NCBI RefSeq assembly: GCF_963924675.1 | Contig: NC_089239.1 | Coordinates: 34,991,818-35,055,817, forward strand | DNA length: 64,000 nt | Origin: Phocoena phocoena | Lineage: Eukaryota > Chordata > Mammalia > Artiodactyla > Phocoenidae | Reading direction: 5' to 3' | Shown here: in pieces, positions 48,301 to 57,260 of the stretch | Numbering within the stretch: position 1 is the stretch's first letter | Layout: each line of letters opens with the position of its first letter | Notes under the pieces: model-generated | The model's database searches: none | The model's input: the letters and a program-made list of their open reading frames with translations, nothing else | What the model was told of the DNA's origin: nothing | Program-made: the position numbers and the translations under genes

Positions 48301-49203
48301 TCGGCTTGTATTGCTATAAACTTCCCTCTTAGAACTGCTTTTTCTGCATCCCATAGGTTTTGGGTCATCGTGTCTCCATTGTCATTTGTTTCTAGGTATT
48401 TTTTAATTTCCTCTTTGATTTCTTCAGTGATCACTTCGTTATTAAGTAGTGTATTGTTCCGCCTCCATGTGTTTGTATTTTTTACAGATCTTTTCCTGTA
48501 ATTGATATCTAGTCTCATAGCGTTGTGGTTGGAAAAGATACTTGACACAACTTCGATTTTCTTAAATTTACCAAGGCTTGATTTGTGACCCAAGATATGA
48601 TCTGTCCTGGAGAATGTTCCATGACTAGAGAAAAATGTGTATTCTGTTGTTTTTGGATGGAATGTCCTATAAATATCAATTAAGTCCATCTTGTTTAATG
48701 TATCATTGAAAGCTTGTGTTTCCTTATTTATTTTCATTTTGGATGATTTGTCCATTGGTGAAAGTGGGGTGTTAAAGTCCCCTACTATGAATGTGTTACT
48801 GTTGATTTCCCCTTTTATGGCTATTAGTACTTATGTATTGAGGTGTTCCTATGTTGGGTGCATAAATATTTACAATTGTTATATCTTCTTCTTGAATCAA
48901 TCCCTTGATCATTATGTAGTGTCCTTCTTTGTCTCTTCTAATAGTCTTTATTTTAAATTCTATTTTGTCTGATATGAGAATTGCTACTCCAGCTTTCTTT
49001 TGGTTTCCATTTGCATGAAATATCTTTTTCCATCCCCTTACTTTCAGTCTGTATGTGTCTCTAGGTCTGAAGTGGGTGTCTTGTAGACAGCATATATAAG
49101 GGTCTTGTTTTTGTATCCATTCAGCCAATATGTGTCTTTTGGTGGGAGCATTTAGTCCATTTACATTTAAGGTAATTATCAATATGTATGTTCCTATTCC
49201 CAT
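45396..49203 (-). pseudogene. L1 ORF2 (endonuclease/reverse transcriptase), broken
   Basis: ORF2 protein nicks genomic DNA and copies L1 RNA at the nick in the nucleus. Frame one starts at the ATG at 49203 and covers the N-terminal endonuclease (LNVNGLN present); it is lost near 48828 by a small indel. Frame two, open to 46443, keeps the endonuclease GDFN motif and the RT palm: in the open frame counted from the Met at 48755, AFDK is at residues 450-453 and FADD at 546-549. It ends in a TAG (46443-46445) followed by in-frame ORF2 text. A one-base insertion near 46126 (against the copy at 26184) shifts the frame again. The cysteine-rich CWRRCGEKG...HCWWEC segment lies in the last frame, which closes early at 45449 through a one-base loss relative to the 14 kb copy. 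Endonuclease position E43 of human L1 is Asp here (CLQDTHF) and D229 is Asn (SNHNAM). No active enzyme is expected. Confidence 0.93.
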
Positions 49204-49261
49204 TTTCTTAATTGTTTTGGGTTCGTTATTGTAGGTCTTTTCCTTCTCTTGTGTTTCTTGC

Positions 49262-50128
49262 CTAGAGAAGTTCCTTTAGCAGTTGTTGTAGAGCTGGTTT
49301 GGTGGTGCTGAACTGTCTCAGCTTTTGATTGTCTGTAAAGGTTTTAATTTCTCCATCAAATCTGAATGAGATCCTTGCTGGGTAGAGTAATCTTGGTTGC
49401 AGGTTTTTCTCCTTCATCACTTTAAATATGTCCTGCCAGTCCGTTCTGGCTTGCAGAGTTTCTGCTGAAAGATCAGCTGTTAACCTTATGGGGATTCCCT
49501 TGTGTGTTATTTGTTGTTTTTCCCTTGCTGCTTTTAATATGTTTTCTTTGTATTTAATTTTTGACAGTTTGATTAATATGTGTCTTGGCATATTTCTCCT
49601 TGGATTTATCCTGTATGGGACTCTCTGTGCTTCCTGGACTTGGTTAACTATTTCCTTTCCCATATTAGAGAAGTTTTCAACTATAATCTCTTCAAATATT
49701 TTCTCAGTCCCTTTCTTTTTCTCTTCTTCTTCTGGAACCCCTATAATTCGAAAGTTGGTGTGTTTAATGTTGTCCCAGAGGTCCTTGAGACTGTCCTCAG
49801 TTCTTTTCATTCTTTTTTCTTTATTCTGCTCTGCAGTAGTTATTTCTACTATTTTATCTTTCAGGTCACTTATCTGCTCTTCTGCCTCAGTTATTCTGCT
49901 ATTGATCCTATCTAGAGTATTTTTCATTTCATTTATTGTGTTGTTCATCATTGTTTGTTTGCTCTTTTGTTCTTCTAGGTCTTTGTTAAATGTTTCTTGC
50001 ATTTTGTCTATTCTATTTCCAAGATTTTGGATCATCTTTACTATCATTATTCTGAATTGTTTTTCAGGTAGACTGCCTATTTCCTCTTCATTTGTTAGGT
50101 CTGGTGGGTTTTTATCTTGCTCCTTCAT
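49262..50128 (-). CDS. L1 ORF1 protein (RNA-binding chaperone), apparently intact
   Basis: 288 codons from the ATG at 50128 to the TAG at 49262-49264. L1 ORF1p is a trimeric RNA-binding nucleic-acid chaperone that coats L1 RNA in cytoplasmic particles and is required for retrotransposition. Visible parts: N-terminal charged region and heptad-rich coiled coil at about residues 20-115 (for example ITEAEEQISDLKDKI), RRM-like domain at about 117-205 (starting near FRIIGVPEE), and the C-terminal domain at about 205-285 with the family signature IRLTADLSAETLQAR. Human ORF1p is 338 residues, mainly because its N-terminus is longer. A TGA lies 8 codons upstream in frame, so no longer start is available; an ATG 34 bases upstream is in another frame. 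No internal stop is present. The opposite-strand frame of 259 codons (49428-50207) is a shadow of this gene. Confidence 0.92.
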   Translation of the reverse strand: MKEQDKNPPDLTNEEEIGSLPEKQFRIMIVKMIQNLGNRIDKMQETFNKDLEEQKSKQTMMNNTINEMKNTLDRINSRITEAEEQISDLKDKIVEITTAEQNKEKRMKRTEDSLKDLWDNIKHTNFRIIGVPEEEEKKKGTEKIFEEIIVENFSNMGKEIVNQVQEAQRVPYRINPRRNMPRHILIKLSKIKYKENILKAAREKQQITHKGIPIRLTADLSAETLQARTDWQDIFKVMKEKNLQPRLLYPARISFRFDGEIKTFTDNQKLRQFSTTKPALQQLLKELL

Positions 50129-50664
50129 CTGCTGTGTTTTTCTGTCTTCTCATTTTGCTTATCTTACTGTGTTTGGGGTCTCCTTTTTGCAGGCTGCATG
50201 TTCGTAGTTTCCGTTGTTTTTGGTGTCTGTCCCCAGTGGCTATGGTTGTTTCAGTGGGTTGTGTAGGCTTCCTGGTGGAGGGGACTAGTGCCTGTGTTCT
50301 GGTGGATGAGGCTGGATCTTGTCATTCTGGTGGTCAGGTCCACGTCTGGTGGTGTGTTTTGGGGTGTCTGTGGACTTATTATGATTTTAGGCAGCCTCTC
50401 TGCTAATGGGTGGGGTTGTGTTCCTGTCTTGCTAGTTGTTTGGCATAGGATGTCCATCACTGTAGCTTGCTGGTCGTTGAGTGAAGCTGGGTGCTGGTGT
50501 TGAGATGGAGATGTCTGGGAGATTTTCGCCGTTTGATATTATGTGGAGCTGGGAGGTCTCTTGTGGACCAGTGTCCTGAAGTTGGCTCTCCCACCTCAGA
50601 GGCACAGCAGTGACTCCTGGTTGCAGCACCAAGAGCCTTTCATCCACACGGCTCAGGGAGAGAA

Positions 50665-50835
50665 AGGGAGAAAAAGTAGAAAGAAAGAATTAGTAGAAGA
50701 AGAAAGAAAGAATGAAAGAAAGAAAGGAGGGAGGGAAGGAAGGAAAAAAGAAAGAACGAAGATAAAGTAAAATAAAATAAAGTAAGATAAAATATAATAT
50801 AGTTATTAAAATAAAAAATAATTCTTGAAAAAAAA
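50665..50835 (+). repeat. Purine-rich/A-rich microsatellite inside the L1 5' UTR
   Basis: GAAA, GGAA and GAGG units (50665-50760) grade into AAAAT/AAATA units (50762-50835). On the L1 sense strand this is a TTTC/TTTTA tract. It seems to be part of the element rather than a later insertion, since both sides are L1 5' UTR. Confidence 0.8.
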
Positions 50836-51283
50836 AACAAAAACGGACGGATAGAGCCCTGGGACAAATGGTGGAAGCAAAGCTATACAGACAAAATCTC
50901 ACACAGAAGCATACACATACACACTCACAAAAAAAGGAAAAGGGGGAAAAATCATAAATTTTGCTCTCAAAGTCCACCTCCTTAATTCGGGATGAATAGT
51001 TGTCTATTCATGGATTCCACAGATGCAGGTAGATCAGGTTGATGGTGGAGATTTAATCCGCTGCTCCTGAGGCTGCTGGGAGGGATTTCCCTTTCTCTTC
51101 TTTGTTCGCACAGCTCCCGGGGCTCAGCTTTGGATTTGGCCCCGCCTCTGCATGTTGGTCGCCTGAGGGCGTTTGTTGTTTGCTCAGACAGGACGGGGTT
51201 AAAGGAGCCGCTGATTCGGGAGCTCCGGCTCACTCAGGCCGCAGGGAGGGCGGGGCACTGCGTGCGGGGCGGGCCTGCGGCGT

Positions 51284-51326
51284 CAGAGGCGGCGTGACGT
51301 TGCGGCAGAGGCGGCGTGACGTTGCA
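51284..51326 (-). promoter_or_regulatory. 22 bp tandem repeat with CRE-like sites in the L1 promoter
   Basis: Two adjacent copies (51284-51305, 51306-51326) of CAGAGGCGGCGTGACGTTGC, each containing TGACGT, the core of a CREB/ATF site. This is the only clear internal tandem in the 5' UTR; such monomer-like repeats drive transcription in some rodent L1s. Function here is inference. Confidence 0.55.
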
Positions 51327-52207
51327 CGAGCCTGAGGGCGCCGTGCGTTCTCCCGGGGAAGGTGTCCCTGGATCCCGGGACCCTGGCGGTGGCGGGCTGC
51401 ACAGGCTCCCCGGAAGGGGGTGTGGATGGTGACCTGTGCTCGCACACAGGCCCCTTGGTGGCGGCAGCAGCAGCCTTAGCGTCTCCCGCCCGTCTCTGGG
51501 GTTCGCGCTTTTAGCCGCGGCTCGCGCCCGTCTCTGGAGCTCCTTTAAGCAGCGCTCTGAATCCCCTCTCCTCACGCACCAGGAAACAGAGAGGTAAGAA
51601 AAAGTCTCTTGCGTCTTCGGCAGGTCCAGACTTTTCCCCGGACTCCCTCCCGGCCAGCCGTGGCGCACTAAGCCCTGGAGGCTGTGTTCACGCCGCCAAC
51701 CCCAGTCCTCTCCCTGCGCTCCGACCGAAGCCCGAGCCTCAGCTCCCGGCCCGCCCGCTGCGGCGGGGGAGCAGACGAGCCTCCCGGCTGGTGAGTGCCG
51801 GTCGGCACCGACCCTCTGCGCTGGAATCGGTCCGCTTTGGCCTCCGCACCCCTGTGGCTGCGCTCTCCTCCGCGGCCCCGAAGCTCCCACCTCCGCCGCC
51901 CGCAGTCTCCGCCCGCGAAGGGGCTCCTAGTGTGGACACCTTTCCTCCTTCACGTCTCCCTCCCACTGGTGCAGGTACCGTCCCTATTCTTTGTCTCTGT
52001 TTATTCTTTTTTCTTTTGTCCTACCGAGGTACGTGGCGGGTTTCTTGCCTTTTGGGAGGTCTGAGGCCTTCTGCCAGCCTTCAGTAGGTGTTCTGAAGGA
52101 GTTGTTCTACGTGTAGATGTATTTCTGGTGTATCTGTGGGGAGGAGGGTGATCTCCGCGTCTTACTCTTCCGCCATCTTCCCGGAATCCCCGTGCAAATC
52201 TAAGCAG

Positions 52208-55200
52208 TTTAAATTACAATCATGTGGGGTTTGTTTTGTTTTTACTTTCAGTAATTTATTTACAGTCACAATCCTAGTTCAGGAATTTCAGCATTTGATC
52301 TGGGCTCTGTTTAAATCACCTGGAAAGCTGATTGCTTATTTTTAAAAGTTATATAAAATATTTGCACAAATGGAATAGTATAGTAGGCAACAGTCTAACA
52401 ACATATATCTGTGTGCTTCGGGGTGCGTATATAATTAGAAATTCCAGTTACGGGAAGCTGTCATTTGTTAAGATTCTCCAAATAGCTAATTTTACCTTTT
52501 TTCAATCCTGATTTTAAGCAGAGTTCATGGAAAACCTTATTTTCAGCTAACCATAGTACACATTTGTAATTATTTTGTCCACTTGTAAATTATCCATCAG
52601 GGTACATTTCTGGTTCAGTAATGCCATTTGTAATATTTCCAAAGCAGTTGATCTGAGATCAGGTTCAGTAAAATTCTTCATCTTAATTTAGCTATTTGTA
52701 TTTTAGTATGCTTGCACCAAGTTGAGATTATAATTTATATTCAGATAACCTATTTTTTGTTTGCAGTTTGATGAGGGAATATTTTTCATGTGTACCTGGG
52801 GATGACCCAGTACCACCAGCTGGTAGTTTGCCATCCACAGGTTGCACTTTGCCTATCTGTGGCAGCCCACAAGGACGTGCTGAGGCATCCATCCAGTCAG
52901 TAATGTATCTGGGACAGCTTAAATGCTGCAAACATCTTTATGAGTCTAAACGGCCTCAGTTTGTCCTACTCCAGTAAAATTGGTCAGTACAGGAAGTCAT
53001 GGCATTCCGTTTGGAAAGAATGCACTGTGTCAATTGCCCTGATCTGGGCAAGAGGACAGAATTCATTGTAGTCATTTTTATGGCGTTTTCAAATAGGACT
53101 ACAGAAATTCTTCCTTTTTTGTGCTGATTCTTAGCATGAGTACAGCAAATCATTTTGGTAGGAACATCTTGCATGTCGGTAAGAATTATAATAACAACAG
53201 TGGTAGCTATTGTTAGCAATGATAACCTCTGTCATTATTAGCAGTCATGTTATTTTTAAAAATAGGGATCCATCATGTGATGTAGGCTGTGCAGAACTTG
53301 TACCCTTTGATGTGTCTCCAGAGTCTTGTGCTATGGAGCAAATAATTTTCCATCTGTCTTCAGAATTTTCAAGTATGCTCTCTGATGACTTGAAATTGTC
53401 AAGGCATTCCATCTCCCATCCTTCCCCAAAAATGTAGTTTTACATTTTGCATATAAAACAAACCTGCCATTGAACATATTTTAAAATTAAAATTATTTGT
53501 TAGTGTCTTGCAAAGTAATTTTGATTCTGTCTGTAAGATTGTTCTTTAAAATGCTTTCCAAGACTTGATGGTTTAGGAATGCCATTTATGGTCTCTCTTA
53601 AAAAAAAGAAAAATTGGATTTTTGAGTATTCTGGTAAATCTGACACATATTCACTTCATCAAGATGGCATGGAATGGTAAATGCCCTGTTGAACAGGAAA
53701 GGTTATATTAAGATTCAAGCTTACAATTTTACTTGGTTGTTGATTTTAGGCTTCTTTATTATAAAATAGAAATAAAAGTTGAATTCACTATTTTAAAATG
53801 AAGAGATAATTCATGTTCACATTATGAAGTATAAATAGAGTCACTCTAAAGTAAATATTGATACATATGTGGATTATTCCAAATAAAATAGAAATTGATT
53901 TTATATATATTTTCTCATATGTATTTCCACATATTCTGTCTGCTTCTCTTATCCCAATTCTCAGAAAAAAATAAAAATTTTAAAAACCCTAGGAAAAGAT
54001 AATGAAAGATGGGTTCTTACATTCCTGAACTATATTATATAAATATATGCATTTTAAAATTATTCCTTGACAAAGTAAGGAACAGGTAGAATTTCCCATT
54101 ATGTGAGATACGTATTTTAGGACTTCTTTTAAAAAAAAAAATAGATGCAGAGATAGTACTGCCAATTAATCATTTTTGAAGGCTGTTGAATGGTACTAAG
54201 TAATGATTGTCTTGAAAGTCATTGTTGGAAGTCTGCACAGATGAGTGCTATTAAAATATATTATTTTAGGTATGACTTTGCTTTTAAGCCAGAAAAGTGG
54301 ACATTAATTTGTAGTTTTCTACATTAATAATTTATCTACTTATGTAAATCAGTTCACTTAAAATATTCTGACACTTTGGTCTTAACAAAGAAAAAGTGAA
54401 TACCACTTCCTTAACATACTTTATGAATTTTTAAAAATTGAAAATCATATGTTAATGTTTCTTTCATCACTTCTCCTAATCTATGTAGTGAATGTCATTT
54501 TGGAAGCAAAAGTATATATGGCTGAACAAACCTAGGGGATGGTTAGTCTTTCTTCTTCGTGGTGCTAGAGAAACTTCCTGGTTGTTTTATTATTTCCCAC
54601 TTACTGTTACACAAATATAGAGTTGCTTCTATACTGTCTGGACAGTCATTAATAATATTTTTTTAGTGCTTGAATCCTGACATACAGGCGTGTGTGTGTG
54701 TATGAGAAAGTCTATCCCACAGTTCTTGAAAAAGACCTCTTTAATTTGGGAAGTTTTTAAAGTTGTAATAAAATTAAGCTTGTACACAACTTTGATAAAA
54801 ATCTAAATACTGCTTCTCTTTTTCACAAAATACCATGTGTTTTAGCAAGTCCCAAAAGAACATTTTATAGAAATTCAGTTCATCCCTTTTTGAATAACAG
54901 AGACACTGTAAGAATGAAATGAAATAGTAAATGTAGGTGTACTGACAGTATAGAAACAAACATAACAGTTGTCTTATTGATAAAGCTTTTATAAGTACAG
55001 ATAATAAGTCTGGTGGAATGTAGTTCTGGCAAGTGTGTGTGTCTTGTATTAGCATAAAAGTGCTTTCAGTAAAATATTGTGAACATCTTTAGCTGTGATA
55101 AAAATTATGATTTCATAGTGAATATTTTTAGATACACAATTGGGCATAGAGTCTCTCTCTGTACTACAGATTTTGTATTCCAGCTAAATTGTATTGTAAA

Positions 55201-55214
55201 ATGCAGCATGCAGA
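52208..55214. other. Unassigned AT-rich DNA
   Basis: No gene or transposon is recognised. At 52767 an acceptor-like CTATTTTTTGTTTGCAG precedes a somewhat GC-richer segment that ends near a donor-like GTCG/GTAAGAATT at about 53178-53179; no long frame spans it. Confidence 0.4.
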
Positions 55215-55310
55215 CAAATTCTCGTGTTATCATAGGCACGTCACGTAATCCTTCTGGGTCCACAGTTCACATCTGTAATGTAAGAGCTAGATTAGACAAT
55301 CTTTAGTTCT
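55215..55310 (+). mobile_element. MIR-like fragment, plus strand
   Basis: GGCACGTCACGTAATCCTTC, CACATCTGTAATGTAAGAGC and AGATTAGACAATCTTTAGTT follow the order of the MIR core and tail. Short and diverged. Confidence 0.5.
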
Positions 55311-55409
55311 CTTAAAACTGTACTTGTTCGTGAAACTATACATTTCACAAATCTATTTAATGCTACTTTCTCTAGTCAGTTATGGAGATAACACCTTTAC
55401 TTCTTTTAA

Positions 55410-55446
55410 ACTCTGTGTGTGTGTGTAAGAGAGAGGGAGGGAGAGA
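55410..55446 (+). repeat. (GT)n/(GA)n microsatellite
   Basis: A short GTGTGTGTGTGT run followed by GAGAGAGGGAGGGAGAGA. Simple sequence only. Confidence 0.85.
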
Positions 55447-55964
55447 CATTAAATATATTGGCTACAGTAACCAGAAAGAAATGGGTTATATACATCCGTT
55501 TGATTACTTCTAAGTTCCCCCCGCCCCCCAAAAAAATTCAAATATAAGCAAAGGTAAGAACGTGTTTAGTACATTGTGCACTTGAGTGCTCGAAATCAGA
55601 GCATGAAGATGAGGCGTAATGAAGAATAGGCGCAAGGGAGATTTTGGTCTAAATGTGTAAAAATTCTAAGTCAGAACTCACACATCAAAACATCCTAGAT
55701 CTGCAAATGCAAGCATGCCAGAAGAGTAAGGGAACCAAGAGAAGATGGTGTTAGTAGTTCTTGACACGTGAAGCTTTGCAGTCCCTGGAGAGAAGGGTGG
55801 TTTAAAGTTACAGAGAAAGGTTATTTTTTGTATATTTTGATCTATTTCATCCCTAAACTTTGATATTCACCTTTGTGTCAATACTCCAAAATTTATATAT
55901 TCATTCCAGATTTTTCTGCAGAGCTCAGTACCTCCATGGAACAACAAGAACAACAACGTCGGAT
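55447..55964. other. Unassigned DNA
   Basis: No gene or recognised repeat, other than a short C/A run at 55516-55535. Confidence 0.4.
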
Positions 55965-56205
55965 ATTTATATAAAGCTTACTTTGTGCCAGGCAGTATTC
56001 AAGGGCTTTTACTTTATACAAGCGAAAGCATTTAGTCCTCATAGCAGCCCTGTAAGGTGGACACTGTTATTTTTCCCATTTTATAAATGAGAAAGCTGAG
56101 ACCCAAAGCAGTTAAGTAACTCGCCCAAGGTTACACACATCGTTGGTGGCGGGATGAAGATTTGAACCCAGCAGTCTAGTTCCAGAATCTTTGCTGTTAA
56201 TGACT
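55965..56205 (-). mobile_element. MIR SINE, minus strand
   Basis: TACTTTGTGCCAGGCAGTAT, CATTTTATAAATGAGAAAGC and GATTTGAACCCAGCAGTCTA are the inverted MIR in order. One of the better preserved MIRs in the window. Confidence 0.9.
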
Positions 56206-56590
56206 CTGATATATTCCTTCTCAGCTGTCCACGGCCCTTTTCTGCTTAACTGCCATAATCACCACCTAGAAGTTCAACAACTGAAAAGCCAAGCCTGCCA
56301 CAGTCTGCTTCCTCTTTTCTCATGGTCCTTGCAATCATGTTCTATTCGTGGTCTTGTACATAAGTGTATTTTCCTCTGTTTTCCTTCTCTTCAGCATCTA
56401 ATCAGACACTGAGGAGTTTCCCTCTGCCAAAATCCCTTTATCTGTCTCGTCTTTTTTTTTTTTTTTTGGCTCGCCTCTCCATTGAGGGCTTCATAATTTC
56501 TCACCTGAACAGGTAAAATAGACTTTGATTTGTCACCAGAGAGCCACTCATTTCCTTCCAATCTACCTTCCATGCCCATGCTTGAGGCAT

Positions 56591-56804
56591 TTTTTTTTTT
56601 TTTTTTTTTTTTGCTGTACTCGGGTCTCTTACTGTTGTGGCCTTTCCCGTTGCGGAGCACAGGCTCCGGACGCGCAGGCTCAGCGGCCATGGCTCACAGG
56701 CCCAGCTGCTCCGCGGCATGTGGGATCCTCCCGGACCGGGGCACGAACCCGCGCCCCCTGCATCGGCAGGCAGACTCTCAACTGCTGCGCCACCAGGGAG
56801 GCCC
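56591..56804 (-). mobile_element. CHR SINE, minus strand
   Basis: T-run of 22 at 56591-56612 (poly(A) tail) then a CHR body close to consensus; head GGGCCTCCCTGGTGGCGCAG on the right. A 7 bp repeat GAGGCAT flanks it (56584-56590, 56807-56813). Confidence 0.94.
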
Positions 56805-56901
56805 TAGAGGCATCTTTTAAAAATACCATGTGCTTATGTCATTTCCCCAATTAAAATGTTCTAATGCTTCCCTTTAATCTTCAAGATATCGTTGAAACTT
56901 C

Positions 56902-57140
56902 TTGCAACTTTACTGAATTCATCGATGAGCTCTAGTAGTTTTCTGGTAGCATCTTTAGGATTTTCTGTGTAAAGTATCATGTCATCTGCAAACAATGATA
57001 GTTTTACTTCTTCTTTTCCAATTTGGATTCCTGTTATTTCTTTTTCTTCTCTGACTGCCATGGCTAGGACTTACAAAACTATGTTGAATGATAGTGGTGA
57101 GAGTGGATGTCCTTGTCTTCTTCCTGATCTTAGAGGAGAC
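56902..57140 (-). mobile_element. Internal L1 ORF2 fragment (RT core), minus strand
   Basis: It aligns with about 47030-47270 of the full-length L1 and includes the reverse-transcriptase FADD motif (minus frame 56861-57061: [14 protein letters not shown]). Both element ends are missing; GAAACT is present on both sides (56894-56899 and 57144-57149), a possible short target repeat. It interrupts an L2. Confidence 0.88.
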
Positions 57141-57260
57141 GGTCAGAAACTCCCACGTGTCATTCAAGGGCCATCTTTTCAGATTATTCCCCAACTCCCA
57201 TCCCCTGTCTCTACCTCAGCCTCACATACCCTCTTGTTCTAACCAGTTTTCTTCTGTTTT

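Larger units (their letters stand above)
45018..52199 (-). mobile_element. Full-length L1 LINE, minus strand (7.18 kb)
   Basis: The element runs from its 5' end at about 52199 down to the poly(A) tail (T-run at 45020-45032). Order in the element: GC-rich 5' UTR/promoter (50129-52199), ORF1 (49262-50128), 58-base spacer, broken ORF2 (45396-49203), 3' UTR. The 8 bp repeat CTAAGCAG (45010-45017 and 52200-52207) is the target duplication. Full length, target duplication and mostly open frames indicate a fairly recent insertion. It is not autonomous now because ORF2 is broken. The 5' UTR of about 2 kb is more than twice the length of the human one. Confidence 0.95.
50129..52199 (-). promoter_or_regulatory. 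L1 5' UTR and internal promoter
   Basis: About 2.07 kb. The distal part (51080-51990) is a CpG island; the proximal part near ORF1 includes a pyrimidine-rich microsatellite on the sense strand (50665-50835). The very start on the sense strand reads GGGGATTCCGGGAAGATGGCGG; AAGATGGCGG (plus coordinates 52170-52179) resembles the YY1 site that sets the start of human L1 transcription. A 22 bp tandem repeat with TGACGT sites lies at 51284-51326. Promoter activity is inferred from family knowledge. Confidence 0.85.
56206..57260 (+). mobile_element. L2 LINE, plus strand, split by a SINE and an L1 piece
   Basis: GCTTCCCTTTAATCTTCAAG (56867) and later GTGTCATTCAAGGGCCATCT with CCTCAGCCTCACATACCCTC (57157-57235) match the usual L2 order, in which the two parts are adjacent in the consensus. 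The SINE (56591-56804) and an L1 fragment (56902-57140) interrupt it. Confidence 0.55.

Noticed and set aside
49428..50207. 259-codon open frame on the plus strand
   Set aside because: It lies antisense over L1 ORF1; its hydrophobic look comes from reading the A-rich ORF1 codons backward. No independent support.
50665..50835. Independent microsatellite insertion splitting the L1
   Set aside because: No target repeat surrounds it and both sides read as one continuous L1 5' UTR; treated as part of the element.
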